A DNA stretch of 64,000 nt from Ambrosia x helenae (lineage: Eukaryota > Streptophyta > Magnoliopsida > Asterales > Asteraceae), in contig CM061232.1 in assembly GCA_030844895.1 (NCBI GenBank), positions 88,105,769 to 88,169,768 on the forward strand, read 5' to 3'. The position numbers and the translations under genes were made by a program. Below the pieces are notes generated by a model. That model saw only the letters and a program-made list of their open reading frames with translations, ran no database searches and was not told where the DNA came from. Below are positions 58,368-64,000 of this stretch, piece after piece (positions within the stretch are counted from its first letter, which is position 1; every line of letters begins with the position of its first letter).

Positions 58368-59860
58368 GAGTTCATTTTTTTTATATATTTCTCACGGTTG
58401 TAATCATAGTAATGCATTCTTGGATTTTTTTTTTCTTCATTGTATGCTGGATTTGTTAAAGAATAGAGCTGACTATGCCCTTATGGGTTTCATCCCTTTG
58501 GTTAAGTGATTATAGCTGGAACAATCAATTTCTGGAAACCTGGATAATTCGCAAGCTATTGGTAAGATAAAAGAAACTGGAGATGGTAAAGTTGTCCGGT
58601 CAAGTTGTATAACGGATCAATACATACTTATCTTTAACTCGACTGTATCCCATCTCCAATATTTGTAAAATTTTAAGTTTGACGTGTTTCAATTCATTCT
58701 TAGTATTTATGTGATAGAAGATCAAACCATAACCAAATCAACCAATAAAATCGGCATAATGATGTTATTATCCTTTTATTTTATCAAATAATATATCTGA
58801 CCCAAATAACTCAAACCTAAAAAACTAAGCCCAGAGGTCCATCATGTATATTTAACTAGTTAGGGCACATGGGGTGGTCTTACTTTTATCACACCCATCA
58901 CACTATCACACCCAATCAGATTCTGCCACCTCATTTTATCACATTCTATCACATTCCATCAGTAAACACATGTGGTGGTGTGCACTTTTCATCACATGTC
59001 ATTACTAAACTTTTTTTTTAAAAATAATCTAAAAACATTACATTAAATAAAAAAAATTACATTAACTAAAAAAAAAACATTACATTAAATAAAAAAATAC
59101 ATTAAATAAAAAACATAAAAATAAACCTAAAAAAAAAAAAAAAAAAAAAAACAGGAAAAAAAAACATAAAAAAACCGAAAACAAAAAAACTAAAAGTTAC
59201 ATGCCCAACCCCACTTGTGGCAAATTTCACGTTTTCGTTCGATGAGAATCGACTTGTGCGGTTCTTCGGTCATCGCCTCCACCTAAGGTTCTTTCCCTTT
59301 GCCACTTGACGACTCGACACTTTTCCTTCGAATCGTGGTAAAGTTGGATAATTTGCAAATTGGTAAGATAAAAGAAACCGGAGACGTTAAAGTTGTCCGG
59401 TCAAGTTGTATAACAGGTCAAAACATGTTTGGATCAATACATACTTATCTTTAACTCGACTGTATCCCATCTCCGATATTTGTAAAATTTTAAGTTTGAC
59501 GTGTTTCAATTCATTCTTAGTATTTATGTGATAGAAGATCAAACCATAACCAAATCAACCAATAAAATCGGCATAATAATGTTATTATCCTTTTATTTTG
59601 TGAAATGACATATCTGACCCAAATAACTCAAACCTACAAAACTAAGCCCAGAGGTCCATCCTGTATATTTAACTAGTTATTAAAACTCAACCAATAATCG
59701 AAAACCAAAATTAAACTAATACATTCTTCGTAATCAACAAATCCACATAGCTTTTTATCTGTGCCCAAATTTGAATAAAATAGTTTATATGAAGAGGCAA
59801 TTAATACATTTCTGGTAGATCCTGGATTAGTAAAGACTTCAAAACTGTCATTAAGCGCCG
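58368..59860. repeat. Downstream region with a direct repeat of about 300 bp
   Basis: 58556-58860 and 59346-59683 are near-identical direct repeats (shared words include AAGTTGTCCGGTCAAGTTG and CGGCATAATGATG / CGGCATAATAATG). Between them is a segment starting after AGTTA with GGGCACATGGGGTGG, perhaps part of a Harbinger-type element, and an A-rich run (59018-59190). 59690-59859 reads as a truncated leader of an LTR element on the minus strand. No gene is seen. Confidence 0.6.
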
Positions 59861-59871
59861 CTCTGATACCA
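59860..59871 (-). other. Primer-binding site (initiator tRNA-Met)
   Basis: The minus strand reads TGGTATCAGAGC two bases after the LTR end at 59874. Confidence 0.85.
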
Positions 59872-59873
59872 CC

Positions 59874-62253
59874 TGTAACGACCCTGGCTGTCGGAGCCGG
59901 GTCGTCGGGTCGGGTTATCGGAGCTACGCAGCGGAATTCAGGATAATAACAGTCTTGACTCTTCCAGGATCCACGTCATCATAGCTGTTGGGTTACCTGA
60001 ACACATGCCAAAAATAGTTTCTGTCAACATAAAGTTGGTGAGGTCGTGTATTTTATAAAGTGAATGGCCAGTTCGTTTATTGATAATTCTTTTTATTACA
60101 TTCTTTTATAAAACATGCTATACAGTTATAATTCTGAGGGGAAAATATATTCTATTATACCAATTCGATTATATGTCCATTCTAATATATTATTCTGATT
60201 ATATTCTATTAGTTGCCTTTCCTATCGATGGTACCACTCTGCTTGTAGTAAATATAATTATTCCTACCCTCTACTCGGGTAAGACTGGTTCTTGTCCTCT
60301 ATTTGGACAAGAAAGGAAATGGCGATATACCGGTCAGTACTGTCCTTGTCGTTTCTATTATCCCCTTTTCTATTATATAACTTCTATTAGTAATCATTCA
60401 ATTATGTAAAGCATTATTATGTTTTCTAATAAATGACATGTATTCCCCCGAAAACACTTTAATAAAACAGTAAAAGTGGGGAGTTCACGATACTCACAGG
60501 TTTGCGTATAATCTTCTATAGTCTCTCCTATTACAATTATATGTCATAGATATATGGATACGTTTTACGCGTGGGACTTGTTAGATTGTAATACTTAGGA
60601 TATATATATATATATATATATATATCATATATACAATTTATACATATAGGATTTGGTATATATTAGATAGTCCTAAACTCGGGGTTTATTATTGACACGA
60701 CACGGACATCCTAAATCTAGCTGGCCATTACAGCTTGGCACTCGTAGCTAATAAAGCTGGCCATTACAGCTTGGCACACGAACCTAAAGAACTCTAGACA
60801 CGAACTTACCCGGATGATGGTTCGGCAGAGCATATTATTATTAACCCGAGTCTAGTATATCGTTTTATATATCGAATCGTATATATATAAACATATATAT
60901 TTTATATATAATTATTATTATTCTCTTATTATTATTATCAAGTCCGTACGTTATTCGTATTTATATATATATATATTCGTATAATTCTAATAATCCTCGT
61001 CTAGTTATTGGACCGGGTTCTATTCCGGGTGTTGACCGAGTCACTGAGTCGACTCGGTATCAGACTTGTGTTCCCGATACGGTTAACGGTACCTCGCAAT
61101 CAACATGATTATTATATTAATAATTAACCATAAGATTATATAACCAATTAACCCTCATATAATAACTTACCGGGTACGTGACCGGAGTTTCACTAGAATA
61201 GGGATGGATAATAACCGGATCTTCGGTTAGGGATAATCGTCATCATCATCCGGTCATGAACCGAAGGGTGATCGGAATACAACCAGAATCTGACCGGAAC
61301 CTCATCAGAGGTTGACCGGTCCTTCAGTTATTATCAACATCAATATCGGTTCGTGGGTGCTTTAACAAGAACAATCAGGAACAGAGGGATGGTTTAAGGA
61401 ACACAGACCAGCAACAGAAGGATGAGTGACCGGATGGTTTACCGGGTAAGTTTTGTTATCGGGTTCATCACAGGAACAGAGAAGGTTACCGGTTGGGTCC
61501 ATGGTATCTGATGACGGTGGTTTCCGATCGGAAATAGAGAGACTACAAGGTTCCGGTGAAGACAGGGAGGTGGTTATCGGTTTGGTTGACCAAAGGGTTA
61601 CCGGGTGCGGTTCAAAACAGAAACAGAGGAGAACATGGTTGTGCGTTTTTATCGAGTACCAACCTGAACAGAAAGATGATTCAGGTTACATCCATACCTT
61701 TAACCGAAGATTATAAGGATTCGATGACAGTCACCGGATTTGGTGACTGTCCGGTTGGTTTAGAAACAGAAGAACGGGGTCAGTGGATCAGAAACAGAGG
61801 AGAGGAGGAGGGTTCGGGAAGGTGGAGACTCACCGGAGAGGAGGAAGAAGACGGCGGCGGCGGCGCCGGAGGTGATGGCCGGTTGCTGCTGCTGTTTGGT
61901 GGTTGACAGAACACACACAAATGTGTATGTTGTTCTCGTGAATATGCAGACAAGGAAGGGGCAAGCAAGGTTTTAAGAGAAGTATATAACAAGGGGTGTT
62001 TGGCAACGAGGATAATAACTGAAACTCGGGTGTTTGGTAACGAGTATAACAACAAAATAAGGAACATTTGGCAACGATTTAATAGCAGATAAGGAGCGTT
62101 TAGCCAAGATAATAAAAATTCAATAATTATTATCTATATAATCGGTTGAAACGTTTGGTCGCGAGATTCGAACTTGAATATTTTGTTAAGTAATCGGGTG
62201 GTCAGGTACGACCCGACCCGTTTAAGAGATCCGTAACACCTCGAGGTGTTACA
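59874..62253 (-). repeat. Gypsy-type LTR, 2.4 kb, with internal sequence on both sides
   Basis: TGTAACGACCC at 59874 to GAGGTGTTACA at 62253. A primer site adjoins its left side and a polypurine tract (CCTAAGGGGGAGAA, 62254-62267, minus) followed by GGGACGAAATT adjoins its right side. It therefore acts as the 5' LTR of one unit and the 3' LTR of another. ORFs inside (61453-62067) are GC-rich chance frames. Confidence 0.72.
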
Positions 62254-64000
62254 TTCTCCCCCTTAGGAAATTTCGTCCCCGAAATTTGAGTGATCTTGTC
62301 CTTTACACCCTTAATCTTTAAGGATATTACAATTTAAACCTGAACACTTATCAACGGGACATGATCAGTTCTCGTGGTTTGTGAGGAAGTCGATCTCATA
62401 TCAATCCAATACTATGACTAATTAGAAATGTCAATCTGTAAGACTACATCTTGACCTTTCTGCTAATCATGTTTTAACCTTTCTTGCTATAGTCATATTA
62501 AGTCAGATACATGGATTATCTGTATTTTCTGATATGACTATTAAAGGTTCTTGGTATAGATTGATATCTTCTTTATACGGTGAACATTCTTCTAATCTTG
62601 TCCCTCATTAGAATGAGAAATAGACTGAATATCATTTTTATATAAAGACGATACAAACATATTCTGAGATTCTAATCGTTTTTTCTTCTGAAAGGTTTAC
62701 AACTTCCAGCAAACATTTCTAGAGTCTCAAATCGATACGATTTTCTCATCGTTTGATATTCGAATTCATTTACAATGATGGATTCTATATAGTTCTTAGG
62801 AGATAGATACGGAAGTCCTTTCCTTATCATGACTTGGATGGAATCCGAGCTACTACCTCTTATATTCGAACTTTAGAATTTACCATCATTGTAGTTCTGA
62901 TTCTCAGAGAGTAGAAGTGATTTCTCATAACTATCGGATTATTTCTTACGAATTCTATCCTGTAAGTTCTATCTATATTGGTGTAATATGATTGACCTCT
63001 TGGTTAATATCTATTCGTAGATATACTTAAGAGGTTTCTCAGATCATTAGACGTACCTTATCCGGAGTCTAAAGGTACCTGAAAAGACTAATTGAACTTG
63101 TTGAATTACACGCTTTCAACAATTCCTTTTTATTATCTTGATCTACTAAGATTTGTCATTGAGATTTTTCTTTAATCATCGATAATAATCTTACTAACTA
63201 TTTCATTGATGATTGACTGCATTGTATCTCAATACATATTATTTGACTTTTCTTATTGTATTATCGTGAATGAGGTCTTTCATAATTCTACAGTCAATAT
63301 ATGTAACTTTCTCTTTATAGTCTCGGAATCTACTGGTAACAGTCGTCGTTACGATTCTTTGACTTTAAAATTCTAAAAACAATGTATCCTTCATTCTTTC
63401 TCAAAATCATGATTATCATTCAGTTTTAATGCGTGAGTACTTATTGCGTTAAGTATTTCTGCAAATATTCCTTCTTGATATCACTTTGGGATTTGATACA
63501 TTCTCGATAAAATATATAATTTCTTCTTTATAACACTCCCTTTATAAAAATTCTAGTCGTTCTTCTTACGACTAATATTCTTATCTGATAATTTCTGGTG
63601 ATAACTACATATCTTATAATTATATTTTCTGGCATATCGGATGCCTTTTTATTCCAATGCCTTTCTTTTATTCAGACATATCGGATGTCTTTCTAGATTA
63701 TAATTCTTTTTATTCTTTTATTTATATTCTATTAATATCCAAGCGAATACTGATAATATCTATAGCACACACTATAAATTCCATTACTTCTTGAATTTCA
63801 ACTTGGTAACACTTTGCCGTTTTATCAATTCGATTGTACTATAACTCACGCGAGTTTTTATACAGAAGTAACTATGAAGATTCTTTCATAGCATCATATA
63901 TCCTTACAAAGAATCCTGTGTCTTGGTGGCAAATGTCCGGATATACCTTCCGTAAGGGTCCGAATATCTTTTGCCCCAGGGTTGCACAGAGGATATGCAG
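62254..64000 (-). other. Internal region of the right-edge LTR element, noncoding as far as seen
   Basis: Begins with the polypurine tract and the conserved GGGACGAAATTTC block. The remaining 1.7 kb is AT-rich with no convincing integrase or chromodomain reading frame. Either the coding part is decayed, or this is a non-autonomous (LARD-like) element; the gene part would lie right of the window. Confidence 0.5.

Noticed and set aside
61453..62067. Overlapping ORFs in the right LTR
   Set aside because: GC-rich LTR sequence; frames overlap on both strands and no domain is visible.

Overview
This is a plant nuclear window, from a eudicot with a repeat-rich genome. The daisy family (Asteraceae) is likely: many LTRs carry the TGTAACACCCC / TGTCACACCC style of terminus that I associate with Asteraceae Ty3/Gypsy elements, and TCGGCC words are frequent. 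The family assignment is inference. No bacterial-type operon, CRISPR array or rRNA gene is visible.

Layout. Positions 1-38300 are almost entirely transposable elements nested in one another. At the left edge lies the gag/protease start of a Ty3/Gypsy element (minus strand) with its leader, tRNA-Met primer site and 2.5 kb 5' LTR (1-4773). It has cut into another LTR (4774-6959), which also holds a Copia solo LTR (6030-6727, target duplication ATCTA). A minus-strand LTR (6961-8314) follows, then a 4 kb plus-strand solo LTR (8458-12417). A second member of that solo-LTR family, on the minus strand, runs from 14111 to 36207. It is bounded by a perfect GATAA duplication, although about 18.5 kb of later insertions split it: a non-autonomous LTR element with a 30-bp minisatellite (14446-16251), an unclassified repeat carrying a complete young Gypsy element (19376-29346, duplication CAGGC), a Helitron (31043-31705) and a row of foldback elements seated in TA tracts (32050-35556). 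A Mutator-like element with a 9-bp duplication (36340-37480) follows.

Positions 38300-58400 are the genic part. There are three credible host genes: a seven-exon chloroplast-type DUF760 protein (39561-45012, plus), a two-exon mitochondrial ribosomal protein S17 (46089-47300, minus) and a two-exon VMA21-like V-ATPase assembly factor (56962-58367, plus). A decayed tandem copy of the VMA21 locus lies at about 50090-53395. Between and inside these genes are two nested Helitrons (47811-49698), a Harbinger-type element swollen by a GGTACC-rich minisatellite (50944-52599) and an intact hAT transposase ORF of 660 codons (53532-55514, minus).

Positions 58400-64000 return to repeats: a direct repeat of about 300 bp, then a Gypsy-type LTR (59874-62253) with a primer-binding site on one side and a polypurine tract on the other, so it joins two internal regions.

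The host genes look unrelated in function (plastid, mitochondrion, vacuolar ATPase assembly). I see no new multi-gene system. The novelty lies in the transposon architecture, the noncoding conserved leader and tRNA-like modules of the LTR elements, and the gene-fragment duplications in introns.
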